The notes beneath the pieces are model-generated. The model made no database searches. It was not told the DNA's origin and was given only the letters and a program-made list of their open reading frames with translations. 64,000 nucleotides of DNA, from positions 1 to 64,000 of the forward strand of contig JALHNB010000023.1 of NCBI GenBank assembly GCA_022843745.1. Reading direction: 5' to 3'. The position numbers and the translations under genes are program-made. How positions within the stretch are numbered: position 1 is the stretch's first letter; the number at the start of each line of letters is the position of its first letter. Source of the DNA: Anaerolineae bacterium. Lineage in GTDB: Bacteria > Chloroflexota > Anaerolineae > Aggregatilineales > Phototrophicaceae. Below are positions 1 to 8,368 of the stretch, piece by piece.

Positions 1-27
1 AAACTAAACATCAACTTGAAAGCGAAA

Positions 28-309
28 ATGATGCCTATTACCGATGAAAAAATGAACCGTGCCAAAGCTGCTCAAAATAAATATGAAGGCCAGCTTATGG
101 CTAAAGAAAATGTGGTTGGCGTGAGCATAGGGCAGGTCGCTAACCGCCAAAATGAAGCGGCCATCGTCGTTCTGGTGGATGGTTCGACAGGTCATTTATC
201 TGAAGATCGAATCCCTTCTGAATTGGATGGTGTCCCGGTTGTTATCCGGCAAATCGGTAAACTCGAAGCCCGCTATCAGGCGAAACGAGCAGAAGCGGGC
301 TGGGTCTAA
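28..309 (+). CDS. Small protein resembling the N-terminal domain of trypsin-like proteins
   Basis: A 93-residue protein read from the ATG at 28; a second ATG follows at 31. The frame is open to the window edge, so a longer N-terminus cannot be excluded. The first half reads like the segment found before the protease domain of some bacterial trypsin-like proteins: a charged helix rich in Lys and Ala, then VVGVSIG at about residues 32-38, then a short beta-rich part with IVVLVDG. No protease domain follows, because the stop at 307-309 is only 10 bp from the end of the convergent M81 gene. There is no signal peptide or membrane segment. The family resemblance comes from memory of such proteins and is tentative; the function is unknown. 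Confidence 0.6.
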   Translation: MMPITDEKMNRAKAAQNKYEGQLMAKENVVGVSIGQVANRQNEAAIVVLVDGSTGHLSEDRIPSELDGVPVVIRQIGKLEARYQAKRAEAGWV

Positions 310-319
310 GCGTGGAAAG

Positions 320-1846
320 TTAACTTCGCACTGACGACTTCAGTATTGCGGGTTGCAGGTCTGGTATATCGCTATCAACTGGGAAGAAAGGCCGGTTCAG
401 TCGCTTGAACGGCATATTGCGCAGAGTAGGCGGTGTCGGTCCCGGCGTGTCAACGACAAAAGCGGCTTTTGCGACATCCCGATAGGCGAAGTTATAGTTC
501 ATCGGGTTTTTAACGCCGATAAATTTGGCATCACGCGCATCCAATCCAGCCGCGCGGAACTGCTCGTCGAGCCAATCATAGGTTGGCCTGGACATAATCA
601 GTATTTGAATCGCGCCTACCTGAAAAACAGCCGACAGCCCCATATCACCGATTGTGCCGCCGTAAATGCCGCCCCGATAGCGAAATTTTCCATCAAAAAG
701 ATGCCGAACGATACCCTCAACCTTGATAGATTTCCCCCAACTTGGATCAATTTTGTAACCTAGTTCAAGCGATATTTTTTGCCCGATGCCCGCTTTTGAG
801 CAACTGACAGCCGCTTCCGGGTCGATTACCATTAAAAATGTTGGTTCGGTAACTCCCAAATCGAGCAGCCGTTCCAAGAGTGCGATGCTGTCTCCCGCCG
901 CGCCGCCGCCTACACAGTCTGCCGTGTCCACCAGAAGCACCGGCCCGCTCTCAATTGCTCGTCCTCGTTGAATAGCTTCGGCAACGGGAATAATTTCCGG
1001 CTCGAAATCCTGCCGTCTCGCCCAGTAATCCTCTGCCAATTTACGTGCCTCATGCTCTGCCACTTCAATATCACCATTGGCGATGACCAGCCCGCCTGAC
1101 CCCATCCCCGGTATGTCGATGCTCGGTTGGACATGGAAAATGGACACTGAAAGAATATCAGGCTGCTTTTCCAGTTCACGTGCCTGCTGAGTCAAATGCG
1201 CCATCGGTGCATCGCCAAAGGTCATGCCGTTGATGCCGCTGCATATCACTGGTACTTTTGCCATGACGGTTACGGGACGCGCCTCGCCTCGCAATATTTT
1301 GAACAATAAATTTGCGCTGCGCTGGCCTGTTGTGAAGGTGTCATCGTGCGGGTAATGCGTAAATCCGATAATAGCGTCCGCGTTTTCCACCATTTTTTGC
1401 GTGACATGCGCGTGTAGATCGAGGGTGACGATAATCGGAACGGATTGCCCGACGATCTCGCGGACAGCGTGAATCAGATCGCCTTCCGGGTCATCATCGG
1501 AGAGTGTCGTCATCGCGCCATGTAAAGGCAAGATCACACCATCTACAGGCATGGCTTGCTGAAGAGGCGTGAGGAGCAACTGTTTTAATTCGGCATAACA
1601 TTCGTCGGTCACAGGCCCACCGGAAACACTTCGTGCTGCCACCAGAGGTACGACTTCTGCATTTTTGCTTTTACAGATCGTCAATGCCCCTGCGATTTCG
1701 CAATCCGTACCCGCCAGCTTAAACAGGTCGTCTCGTACATAGATATAGGTGTTTTCAAAATAAGAGCGATCAATGCGCGTCGTCAGAAAATGACTGGACT
1801 CGGCAAAAATCGAACCAATGGCAACGCGCCACGTGCGAGATGACAT
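320..1846 (-). CDS. M81 family metallopeptidase (MlrC / microcystinase-like)
   Basis: About 508 residues, the usual length of the MlrC-like family (N-terminal DUF1485 domain plus C-terminal MlrC domain). It starts at the ATG at 1846, preceded by GAAGGA about 8 bases upstream; an in-frame codon six residues earlier has no such site. The N-terminus (WRVAIGSIFAESSHF) matches the family opening that normally reads GGFxHETNTF. LDLHAHVT and THYPHDD are the conserved metal-site strings. MlrC itself degrades linearised microcystin, but most members have unknown substrates and are often found with transporters. It is the last gene of the operon running from 9076, with 30 bp to the dioxygenase gene, so a catabolic role on the imported compound is likely. 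The family call is firm; the substrate is unknown. Confidence 0.85.
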   Translation of the reverse strand: MSSRTWRVAIGSIFAESSHFLTTRIDRSYFENTYIYVRDDLFKLAGTDCEIAGALTICKSKNAEVVPLVAARSVSGGPVTDECYAELKQLLLTPLQQAMPVDGVILPLHGAMTTLSDDDPEGDLIHAVREIVGQSVPIIVTLDLHAHVTQKMVENADAIIGFTHYPHDDTFTTGQRSANLLFKILRGEARPVTVMAKVPVICSGINGMTFGDAPMAHLTQQARELEKQPDILSVSIFHVQPSIDIPGMGSGGLVIANGDIEVAEHEARKLAEDYWARRQDFEPEIIPVAEAIQRGRAIESGPVLLVDTADCVGGGAAGDSIALLERLLDLGVTEPTFLMVIDPEAAVSCSKAGIGQKISLELGYKIDPSWGKSIKVEGIVRHLFDGKFRYRGGIYGGTIGDMGLSAVFQVGAIQILIMSRPTYDWLDEQFRAAGLDARDAKFIGVKNPMNYNFAYRDVAKAAFVVDTPGPTPPTLRNMPFKRLNRPFFPVDSDIPDLQPAILKSSVRS

Positions 1847-1876
1847 AAATATATCCTTCAGCAAACAGCAGATCGG

Positions 1877-2740
1877 TTAATTGTGTTGATAATGGCTTGG
1901 CGAATTTTCCAGCCGCGTCATCCAATAACGTGCATCAAATGATTTATCACCTGAAATAAAGCGCCACTTTCGGATGCGATTGAGAATTTCGAGCCGACCC
2001 GATGCGGAGTCGAACCAGGGTTCCTGCTCACACAGGATGCTCCGAACATCATTTTTGTCGTGATGCGCACCGCCCCAGATCACTTCAGGCTGCTCATATT
2101 CGATCAGATCATCGGTATTCCACAGGCGAACTTGAGGCTCGGCGGGGTTGAGATGAATCTTGTACATATAACGATTCTGATCGCTCCGATTTTGTCGTCC
2201 ACAATGCCACAGGCCATTATGAAGCGCGAGAATCGACCCTGCTTTACAGACCATCTGGGTTTGCCCCAGCATATTCTGGTAACGGGCAATATCATTCTCA
2301 TTGATTCGGCGATAGTGTGTTCCGGGGACGAACATCGTGCCGCCCATTTCCGGCGTGATGTCATGCGGGAAATACATCAGTTGAATATCGAAATCCATAC
2401 GCAGGTCGATGATTCCGTCACTATGTAAATACTGCGCTCCCGATTGGCGGGGTTCGCGCACATGAACATAGTGATGGTCGAATAACGGGTCTGCTCCCAC
2501 AAGGCTGTGAATGATGCCTTGAATCTGCGGCAGAAGGAGCATCTCACCCAGCAGGCCGAATGATTCATAGCACTGCGACAGGGCAGTACCAGCGGGCTTG
2601 CTCCGTAAAATATTGGCCTCAAACTCCTGCATGATCGCCGCGTTCATCTCGGCAGGCACGATCTCATCAAAGCGCAGATAGCCATGTGCGACAAATGTTG
2701 CCATCTGTTTTGACGTGAGTAAATATTTTTTATCAACCAT
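1877..2740 (-). CDS. Phytanoyl-CoA dioxygenase (PhyH) family Fe(II)/2-oxoglutarate oxygenase
   Basis: A 287-residue cytoplasmic protein. The ATG at 2740 has GGAG seven bases upstream and gives the usual family N-terminus (a helix, then HGYLRFDEIVP); upstream in-frame codons extend into the neighbouring gene and are unlikely. The iron-binding facial triad is visible: HSD (His106, Asp108) and a distal His in LHNGLWHCG (about 179), followed by Arg190, which fits the 2-oxoglutarate carboxylate site. FVPGTH and the stretch after HNGLWH are also typical of PhyH enzymes. Such enzymes hydroxylate small molecules, often in catabolism or in natural-product and phosphonate metabolism. It lies between the glycosidase-like gene (26 bp) and the M81 gene (30 bp). 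The substrate cannot be read from sequence. Confidence 0.85.
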   Translation of the reverse strand: MVDKKYLLTSKQMATFVAHGYLRFDEIVPAEMNAAIMQEFEANILRSKPAGTALSQCYESFGLLGEMLLLPQIQGIIHSLVGADPLFDHHYVHVREPRQSGAQYLHSDGIIDLRMDFDIQLMYFPHDITPEMGGTMFVPGTHYRRINENDIARYQNMLGQTQMVCKAGSILALHNGLWHCGRQNRSDQNRYMYKIHLNPAEPQVRLWNTDDLIEYEQPEVIWGGAHHDKNDVRSILCEQEPWFDSASGRLEILNRIRKWRFISGDKSFDARYWMTRLENSPSHYQHN

Positions 2741-2766
2741 TGATATTCTCCATATGAAATGAAAAA

Positions 2767-4812
2767 TTATTCGATGACGATCAAACTGTGAACGCCCAGC
2801 GGCGGCGCAGCAATTTTCAGCCAATCCCCTGAAGTTTCATATTGCAATGAGGTTGCAGGAGGCGAAAAGACACGATTAACTTTACCCAGTCGCGCCAGAT
2901 TAATCTGAATGTCGATATTGTGCAGGATAATGCCGTGACCTTCTGACGAAAGCCTGTCCGCGTCGCCCACATGATAATTCACAAAATGAATCACATAGCG
3001 GCCTGCTTGCTGGTTGAGAACGACTTCGACACCGGGAGGGGCGTTGGTTTTTAAGACAGGTGTGTCGATCAATCGGTTCGCCAGGACGCGCATCAGCTGC
3101 TTAATCCAGGCGTTGGGCATCCCTTTCGCTTTCAGCGGTATCGCCACATACCAGCACGTTCCCTTGCCGAATGAATACTGGCAAATGCCGGGGAATTTTT
3201 GTGATTCGTCCGGGCCAGGGTCTCCCCACAGGATCGTCGTCGCGTCGGTGCGGCGTGATTCGGGATAAACCACGTCCGCCAGCACGAATGCACCTCGCAA
3301 ATCGACCTCATAAGGCGCTTGATCGACAAAAATTGGCATCGATGTGACCTGATTCGCCAACTGTTCATCGCGGATTTTGAGGTAGGTGAAGGGTGTACTC
3401 TGGTCGCGGATAAAGGAAACGCCAAACACATCGCTCAGGCCAAAGTCAGGCCGCTTTGCGCCAGTTTCGTCGTAGAGAGAACTGCTGCCGCTGGCGATCA
3501 ATTTTCCGCCTTGCTGCACATAATCGCGAATTTTCTTGATCTCCGCGTCGCTGAGTGAGGCTTGATCGGGCAGAATCAAACCCTGATACTTCAAAAAATC
3601 GTCGGACATGCGCGTGATGTCGAATTGAATCTGACCGTCGAGCAGTGCTTCGTGAAAAGCCTCCGCGCCATCCTGCATCTGACCCCAGAAAAGCGATGCT
3701 GTGCGTGGTTTCGCCGCCAGAATCAAGCCGATGTCACTGATGCCTGTCGGCTGTGGCAAATAGGCTTCAATTTCGCCAATCGGCTTATAAACTTTCGCGA
3801 ATCCGGCAAGCTGACCGGGGTCGGTTGAGCCATTCGGATAGGGCGCTTGACCGATAGCGACACTGCCGCCGTGAATGGCTGCAATAGCTGATTCCAGCCG
3901 CATAATCGTTGGCGGTTTTTGGTCAAAACCGTTCCAACCACCGCCCAGATCGAGGCGCGGCAGCCCACCAGCGGTCATGATCTCAAACGGCTTGCTGCGA
4001 GACTTTGCCCATCGTGCGATAAAACTTTGACGCGAATAATTGGGCGCATGACCCTCAATCGAGATCAGGTCGCCGGAATCAATCGGATCGCCGGGAGCGC
4101 CCGCGCCGTTATACGTGACGATGGCTTCGGGGCGGTATTGGCGAACCACTGTATAGGCTTCATCCAGAAATGACGAAATTTTATCGGTCATGAAGCCGAA
4201 AATGCGCTCGGCCTGTTCCGGCGTGGGCTTATTGGGCAGCGGCTCACCCGTTTCGGCCTGATACACGCGCTGTGCGGGAAGAGAGTAATCGGGAATCGGA
4301 TGCGGTGTCGTCATCCATACTTCCTGTCGTACATCTCTGGCAAGTGGAATGATGTCCAGCCAGATGCCATCGACCTCGTAATTTTCGACTAATTCCTGAA
4401 TCTGTCGCAGCACAAATTGCGTGTAGTCAGAACAGATCGAGGCCATGTAGAACGAGCCGAGCTTATAGGGATCGCCCAGATAATTAACCGCCCGCCACTC
4501 TGGAAAAAGGCCGAGCGCATAATTATCAAAACAGACGCTGACATAGGCGATCAGGCGAATGTTGCGCTTTTTGAGTTCAGGCAGCATCTCGCCCAGAATA
4601 TCGCGTGGGTAGGGAATGCCCAGTGAGCAGGGGAAGTAGCAGTTGCCGTGATGATCTTTGCAGTAAAGTTCGACACAATCGACATTCGCTGCCGCCAACC
4701 CCTCGGCATAAGCAGCAGCGTTAAAAGCCATGCCGCGAGCTTTGACCCACTGCGGTGAAACGTACAGATTGTGAACTTTACGAAAGGTTTGTCCGAACCA
4801 TTGGCTGCCCAT
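2767..4812 (-). CDS. Glycoside-hydrolase-like protein (GHL6-type barrel plus beta-galactosidase-trimerisation-like domain)
   Basis: A 681-residue protein without a signal peptide, so probably cytoplasmic. The ATG at 4812 has GGAG five bases upstream. The first 370 or so residues look like a TIM barrel of the hypothetical glycosyl hydrolase 6 group: VDCVELYCKDHHG near residue 45, a region with RLIAYVSVCFDNYAL, and VDGIWLDIIP near residue 150, a typical barrel strand ending in an acidic residue. After that comes a glutamine-amidotransferase-like domain (LILPDQASLSDAEIKKIRDY, then GGKLIASGSSS), as in beta-galactosidase trimerisation domains. The C-terminal 80 residues look like a beta-sandwich. 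It follows the two sugar permeases at a 13-bp gap, so it probably hydrolyses the imported glycoside. The exact linkage is unknown. Confidence 0.75.
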   Translation of the reverse strand: MGSQWFGQTFRKVHNLYVSPQWVKARGMAFNAAAYAEGLAAANVDCVELYCKDHHGNCYFPCSLGIPYPRDILGEMLPELKKRNIRLIAYVSVCFDNYALGLFPEWRAVNYLGDPYKLGSFYMASICSDYTQFVLRQIQELVENYEVDGIWLDIIPLARDVRQEVWMTTPHPIPDYSLPAQRVYQAETGEPLPNKPTPEQAERIFGFMTDKISSFLDEAYTVVRQYRPEAIVTYNGAGAPGDPIDSGDLISIEGHAPNYSRQSFIARWAKSRSKPFEIMTAGGLPRLDLGGGWNGFDQKPPTIMRLESAIAAIHGGSVAIGQAPYPNGSTDPGQLAGFAKVYKPIGEIEAYLPQPTGISDIGLILAAKPRTASLFWGQMQDGAEAFHEALLDGQIQFDITRMSDDFLKYQGLILPDQASLSDAEIKKIRDYVQQGGKLIASGSSSLYDETGAKRPDFGLSDVFGVSFIRDQSTPFTYLKIRDEQLANQVTSMPIFVDQAPYEVDLRGAFVLADVVYPESRRTDATTILWGDPGPDESQKFPGICQYSFGKGTCWYVAIPLKAKGMPNAWIKQLMRVLANRLIDTPVLKTNAPPGVEVVLNQQAGRYVIHFVNYHVGDADRLSSEGHGIILHNIDIQINLARLGKVNRVFSPPATSLQYETSGDWLKIAAPPLGVHSLIVIE

Positions 4813-4825
4813 TATGTCTCCAAAA

Positions 4826-5704
4826 TTATCGCAGTGCGCCAGCCGTCATACCCTTGCGAATATGCCGTTGGAACAGGAAGTAAAAAATAATCAGTGGCAG
4901 CGTCGTCAGGCTCATGATCGCGAATTGCTGCCCGACGACGGCTTCGGCGGCCATTGCTGCGGGTTTATAGGCCGAGATCGCCAGAGGAAGGGTGCGGACT
5001 TCCTGTTTATTGAGCAGGACGAGCGCGAAAAATAATTCGCTCCATACCCAGGTAATATTCACAATGGCGACACTTGCCAACGCGCCGCGCGATACCGGAA
5101 GCACGATTCGCACGAATGTACCCAGCCGTGAACAACCGTCGATCATCGCCTGTTCTTCGAGTTCACGTGGGAAGCTCAAAAAATAAGCCCTCATCAGGAT
5201 AATCGTGAAGGGCAGCCCTAATGTCGCATAAACAATCATCATGCCGATCAGATTGTTCCGCAGCCCCAGGCGACCCATGAAAAAATACATCGGGATAAGC
5301 AGGACATGCACAGGCACAGCCAGCGTGAGCAGAAAACCCTGCTGTACAGCTTTGCTGCCTGGGAAACTTCCACGAGCCAGTGCGTATCCAGCGAGCGACG
5401 CGACGAAAAGTAGCAAAATAAGCGTACCAAGCGTTACGACCACACTGTTAGCGAAGAAGCTGATATAGGGCTGATTGGCGCGATCACCGATCCAGACCTG
5501 GACATAATTGCTGTACTGGATAGCCGCCGGGAAAGCAAAAGGAGCATTTAAAATCTCCTTGTCACTTTTGAGCGATGTCACAAACATGAAGACAATCGGG
5601 TAAAGCTCCACCAAAAACCAGAATATCAAAACGCCAAAAATAAGAATTTTTGGAATACGCCCCAGGATCGAGCGCCATAGTGGAGGTTGTTGTGTCTGTA
5701 TCAC
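4826..5704 (-). CDS. CUT1-type sugar ABC transporter permease, MalG-like
   Basis: A 292-residue integral membrane protein with about six transmembrane helices. It starts with GTG at 5704; GGAG lies six bases upstream. The inner-membrane EAA loop that contacts the ATPase is seen as LEEQAMIDGCSRLGTFVRIVLP at about residues 190-210 (an EAAxxDG type loop with Gln in place of the first Ala), which places it in the binding-protein-dependent permease family. The N-terminus (LIFWFLVELYPIVFMFVTSLKS) matches MalG/UgpE-type subunits. It pairs with the permease gene 14 bp upstream. There is no ATPase gene in the operon, as is common where a shared MsmX-type ATPase serves several importers. Confidence 0.93.
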   Translation of the reverse strand: MIQTQQPPLWRSILGRIPKILIFGVLIFWFLVELYPIVFMFVTSLKSDKEILNAPFAFPAAIQYSNYVQVWIGDRANQPYISFFANSVVVTLGTLILLLFVASLAGYALARGSFPGSKAVQQGFLLTLAVPVHVLLIPMYFFMGRLGLRNNLIGMMIVYATLGLPFTIILMRAYFLSFPRELEEQAMIDGCSRLGTFVRIVLPVSRGALASVAIVNITWVWSELFFALVLLNKQEVRTLPLAISAYKPAAMAAEAVVGQQFAIMSLTTLPLIIFYFLFQRHIRKGMTAGALR

Positions 5705-5718
5705 GGCTCGCTCCTTGA

Positions 5719-6675
5719 TTAGTAATCGCTTGATTCGATTTTAATCATGCGCTGGTAAGCATAAGTAACGATGAAAATGACCACGAACATGACGACGGCG
5801 ACTGCCGAGGCATAGCCGTATTCATGCAGCTCAAAGGCTTCTTTGTAGAGATAGGTTCCCAAAACGGTAGAGCTTTCTCCCGGCCCGCCTTTGGTCATGA
5901 TCCACACCAGATCGAAAACCTTGAGCGAGAAGATCAGTTGCAGCATACTGATCGAAAACAGCACGGGGCGGATTAGGGGAACGATCAGAAAACGGAGGCG
6001 CTGCCATTCGTTAACGCCATCGAGCGTCGCAGCTTCGTGGATTTCCTGCGAGATATTTTCGATGGCTGCCAGCAGCACAATCATTGGAAAACCGGAAAAT
6101 TGCCAGATGGAGACGGCTATAATCGCCCATAGTGATAAATCGACGCTTCCCAGCCAGGGAGAAGCCAGATCACCCAGGCCAATCGTGCGCAGCAGCGTGT
6201 TCAACAGGCCATAATTGCTCTCATAGATACGCGCCCATAATGCGCCGGTGACCGTCATCGGCAGCATCACCGGCAGGTAAAAAACCACCCGATAAACCGA
6301 TGAACCCCACGTACCGCGCGAGATGATGACGGCTAGTAAGAAGCCAATCAGAACTGTACCCAGCGTGGCGACTCCGGCAAATATCAGCGTGTGCGACAGC
6401 GCAGACCAGAAAAAGCGATCATCCAGCAGCTCGATAAAATTCTCTAAACCGATGTATTTCGGTGGCAGGAGGCCGTTCCAGTCGAAAAACGAAAGCTGCA
6501 ATGATTCAACCAACGGCATTGCCATAAATGCCAGTAGCAAGACCACCGCAGGCGTGAGGAACAGATACCAGATCAGATTTTTACTGATTGATCGCGCAAG
6601 GCGGGATAACCGGGTGTTGCGCGGTTCGGCTGCGTTGATGACTTGCGATCCAGTTAGTGTTTGTCTCCCCGCCAT
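5719..6675 (-). CDS. CUT1-type sugar ABC transporter permease, MalF/UgpA-like
   Basis: A 318-residue membrane protein with an N-terminal helix and about six transmembrane segments. The ATG at 6675 has GGGAG eight bases upstream. The EAA loop reads HEAATLDGVNEWQRLRFLIVP near residue 220, and the segment LVWIMTKGGPGESSTVLGTYLY near the C-terminus is a hallmark of UgpA/LacF-type subunits. It forms the translocation pore together with the MalG-like subunit encoded 14 bp downstream. It lies 123 bp after the binding-protein gene; that gap carries a hairpin and a small duplication, both listed separately, which may lower its expression relative to the binding protein. Confidence 0.93.
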   Translation of the reverse strand: MAGRQTLTGSQVINAAEPRNTRLSRLARSISKNLIWYLFLTPAVVLLLAFMAMPLVESLQLSFFDWNGLLPPKYIGLENFIELLDDRFFWSALSHTLIFAGVATLGTVLIGFLLAVIISRGTWGSSVYRVVFYLPVMLPMTVTGALWARIYESNYGLLNTLLRTIGLGDLASPWLGSVDLSLWAIIAVSIWQFSGFPMIVLLAAIENISQEIHEAATLDGVNEWQRLRFLIVPLIRPVLFSISMLQLIFSLKVFDLVWIMTKGGPGESSTVLGTYLYKEAFELHEYGYASAVAVVMFVVIFIVTYAYQRMIKIESSDY

Positions 6676-6693
6676 ATTTTTTCTCCCACGAAT

Positions 6694-6722
6694 AGGCAGG
6701 GGTTTGTGTCTCGCCCCTGCCT
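6694..6722. promoter_or_regulatory. Inverted repeat between binding-protein gene and permease gene
   Basis: Arms AGGCAGGGG (6694-6702) and CCCCTGCCT (6714-6722) pair perfectly over 9 bp around an 11-base loop. On the minus-strand transcript there is no T-run after the stem, so it is more likely an mRNA-stabilising or processing hairpin than a terminator. The minus-strand arm reads AGGCAGGGGCGAGAC, close to the palindromes at 46911, 53719 and 56568, so it may be a decayed copy of that repeat. Confidence 0.5.
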
Positions 6723-6736
6723 GTCATCTTAAAGTG

Positions 6737-6817
6737 TCTTAAAACGCGACCTTAACCTTCGTGCGCTTTTAGTATCTTAAAACGCGATAAACTCGATCTT
6801 AGCCTTCACGCGCTTTT
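6737..6817. repeat. Imperfect tandem duplication at the 3' end of the binding-protein gene
   Basis: Two related segments, 6737-6770 and 6775-6817, both begin TCTTAAAACGCGA and end with a CTTCRYGCGCTTTT-like string. The second covers the last codons and the stop of the binding-protein gene at 6799. The first therefore looks like a copied gene end. The sequence just after the stop (GATCGA on the minus strand) matches that of the tandem repeat at 27137-27211. Confidence 0.6.
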
Positions 6818-8112
6818 TCGGTTTCTTCCTGCATCATGGCGGCGGCTTCTTCAGCCGTTATGCTGCCCGTCAACATGAGATCGCTGGCCTGCTTCAAAGT
6901 GGATAGAAGCTGTGGCGGTACAGCCGATTCGTACAGCGCCGGAGCGCCCATTTCCGCTACATCGGCAAGCATACGCTGGATCGGCTCATTGAGGATTTTG
7001 TCCAGAGCTTCCTGGGGCAGGTCGATCTGTCCAGGCGGAAGACCGGATGCCTCACCGTAGATGGCTGCACCTTCGTTGGATGCTAAGAAAGCGATAACTT
7101 TCTTGGCTGCTTCGAGGTTGGGGCGGTTGAAGGCGATAAAGCAGTTCGGCACCCAGCTACCAACAGGGCCGTAGGGTACGGTGTCTTCAAAGTTGGGATA
7201 GTAGAAATAATCCCACTCGAAATCGACGACAGAAGGTATACCCGAACTGCCGCCTTCCCATGAGCCGCTTTGGTACATGGCTGCTTTGCCGGAAGTAAAG
7301 AGTGCTTTGGACTCGTTATAGTCGGTAAGACCAGCAAAGCCCTCGCCGTACAGACCTTTATCCGCCATATCTTTCATCGTTTGGAAGATACGGACACCGT
7401 GCGGGTCTGTCCATTTGAATTCCAGTGATGCTTCCGGCGCATTCGGCCAGGAGTTGACGAGGAAGGCGTTGTATTCTTCCTCTGTCCATGAACGGAGCAT
7501 CAAAGCGTCTGGAAGATGGCTTCTCATGCTCATTTCGTAGACCATCGAAAGCGGCAGGTAGCCTGCGGCAGTTGCGGCATCGCCAATCGCGTACAGTTCA
7601 TCCCAGGTTGTTGGTGGTTCAACGCCAAGTTCTGCGAAGATGTCTTTGTTGTAATAAATATAGGGTGTCCAGACCACATCGGTGTTCACCGCATAGCGAT
7701 GACCGTCTGGTTCCGTAAAGTAATCCAGCGTACCTTTCGGGAAGGATGTTTCCCAACCTTCGCTGGTGTACAGATCATCCAGCGGGGCAATAAGACCAGC
7801 GGCGATCATGTCTTTATACTGGGTTGTTGGCGAACACCACCACCAGGAAAGATCGGGGCCATCATCAGCAGCGAACATGGTGCTGGGTGCTGTGGCCTGC
7901 CAGCCCATCTCGTCCGCCTGGATTTCGAGTTCAACCTGGATGTCCGGGTTGTTGGCGTTCCAAACTTCAATAGCGGCCTGCGTACCGATACCGGCGGCAC
8001 CTGTCAGGCCCGTCATACGCAGGATGATCGGCTCCTGAGCAAGCGATGTTCCGCCGATTGAGAGCAGCAGCATCCCTATAATCAACATTATTTTGAGCGA
8101 TTTATTTTTCAC
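6799..8112 (-). CDS. Sugar ABC transporter substrate-binding protein (family 1)
   Basis: A 437-residue extracellular solute-binding protein. It starts with GTG at 8112; GGAG lies seven bases upstream. The first 25 residues are a Sec signal peptide (KNKSLKIMLIIGMLLLSIGG, then LAQ before EP) with no lipobox cysteine. The mature part has the family 1 layout: an early strand with ILRMTG, a hinge motif with YYNKDIFAELGVEPPTTWDE near residue 150, and GKAAMYQSGSWEGG near residue 280, a typical ligand-cleft string. Several Trp and Tyr residues suggest carbohydrate stacking. It is the binding subunit for the two downstream permeases. The ligand is unknown but probably a sugar or glycoside. Confidence 0.93.
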   Translation of the reverse strand: MKNKSLKIMLIIGMLLLSIGGTSLAQEPIILRMTGLTGAAGIGTQAAIEVWNANNPDIQVELEIQADEMGWQATAPSTMFAADDGPDLSWWWCSPTTQYKDMIAAGLIAPLDDLYTSEGWETSFPKGTLDYFTEPDGHRYAVNTDVVWTPYIYYNKDIFAELGVEPPTTWDELYAIGDAATAAGYLPLSMVYEMSMRSHLPDALMLRSWTEEEYNAFLVNSWPNAPEASLEFKWTDPHGVRIFQTMKDMADKGLYGEGFAGLTDYNESKALFTSGKAAMYQSGSWEGGSSGIPSVVDFEWDYFYYPNFEDTVPYGPVGSWVPNCFIAFNRPNLEAAKKVIAFLASNEGAAIYGEASGLPPGQIDLPQEALDKILNEPIQRMLADVAEMGAPALYESAVPPQLLSTLKQASDLMLTGSITAEEAAAMMQEETEKAREG

Positions 8113-8197
8113 CTTAAGTCTCCTTTAGATTTTTTCGTCTGTTGTGTCTGTTGCCAGAGACTGAATTATTTGATTGATTGCCTTTACATCACCTCCT

Positions 8198-8320
8198 TTA
8201 ACGGGCATTTAATGGGTATTTGTATAGAGGCGCAGCCAAATCTTCCCTCAGCAGAGTCGGGGAGGAGGGCAGGTTATCTTTTTGCAGGGATTTAAATAGG
8301 CGGTAAATTTCTTCGGTCAT
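8198..8320 (-). CDS. Possible 40-residue small protein between regulator and binding-protein genes
   Basis: An open frame from the ATG at 8320 to the TAA at 8198-8200 fills half of the gap between the regulator and the binding-protein gene. It reads MTEEIYRLFKSLQKDNLP at the start and ends PLYKYPLNAR; it is mixed-charge, without a membrane helix. The upstream AGG lies 9 bases away inside a direct repeat (TATAGGCAC twice, 8327-8344), so the ribosome site is weak. Composition is protein-like, but the length allows chance. I do not recognise a family. It could also be untranslated leader. Confidence 0.3.
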   Translation of the reverse strand: MTEEIYRLFKSLQKDNLPSSPTLLREDLAAPLYKYPLNAR

Positions 8321-8368
8321 AAAAAAGTGCCTATAGTGCCTATAAGGAAATAATTTAACTGATTGCTC

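Noticed and set aside
7516-8061. 181-codon plus-strand frame opposite the binding-protein gene
   Set aside because: Antisense shadow without start signal or recognisable domain.
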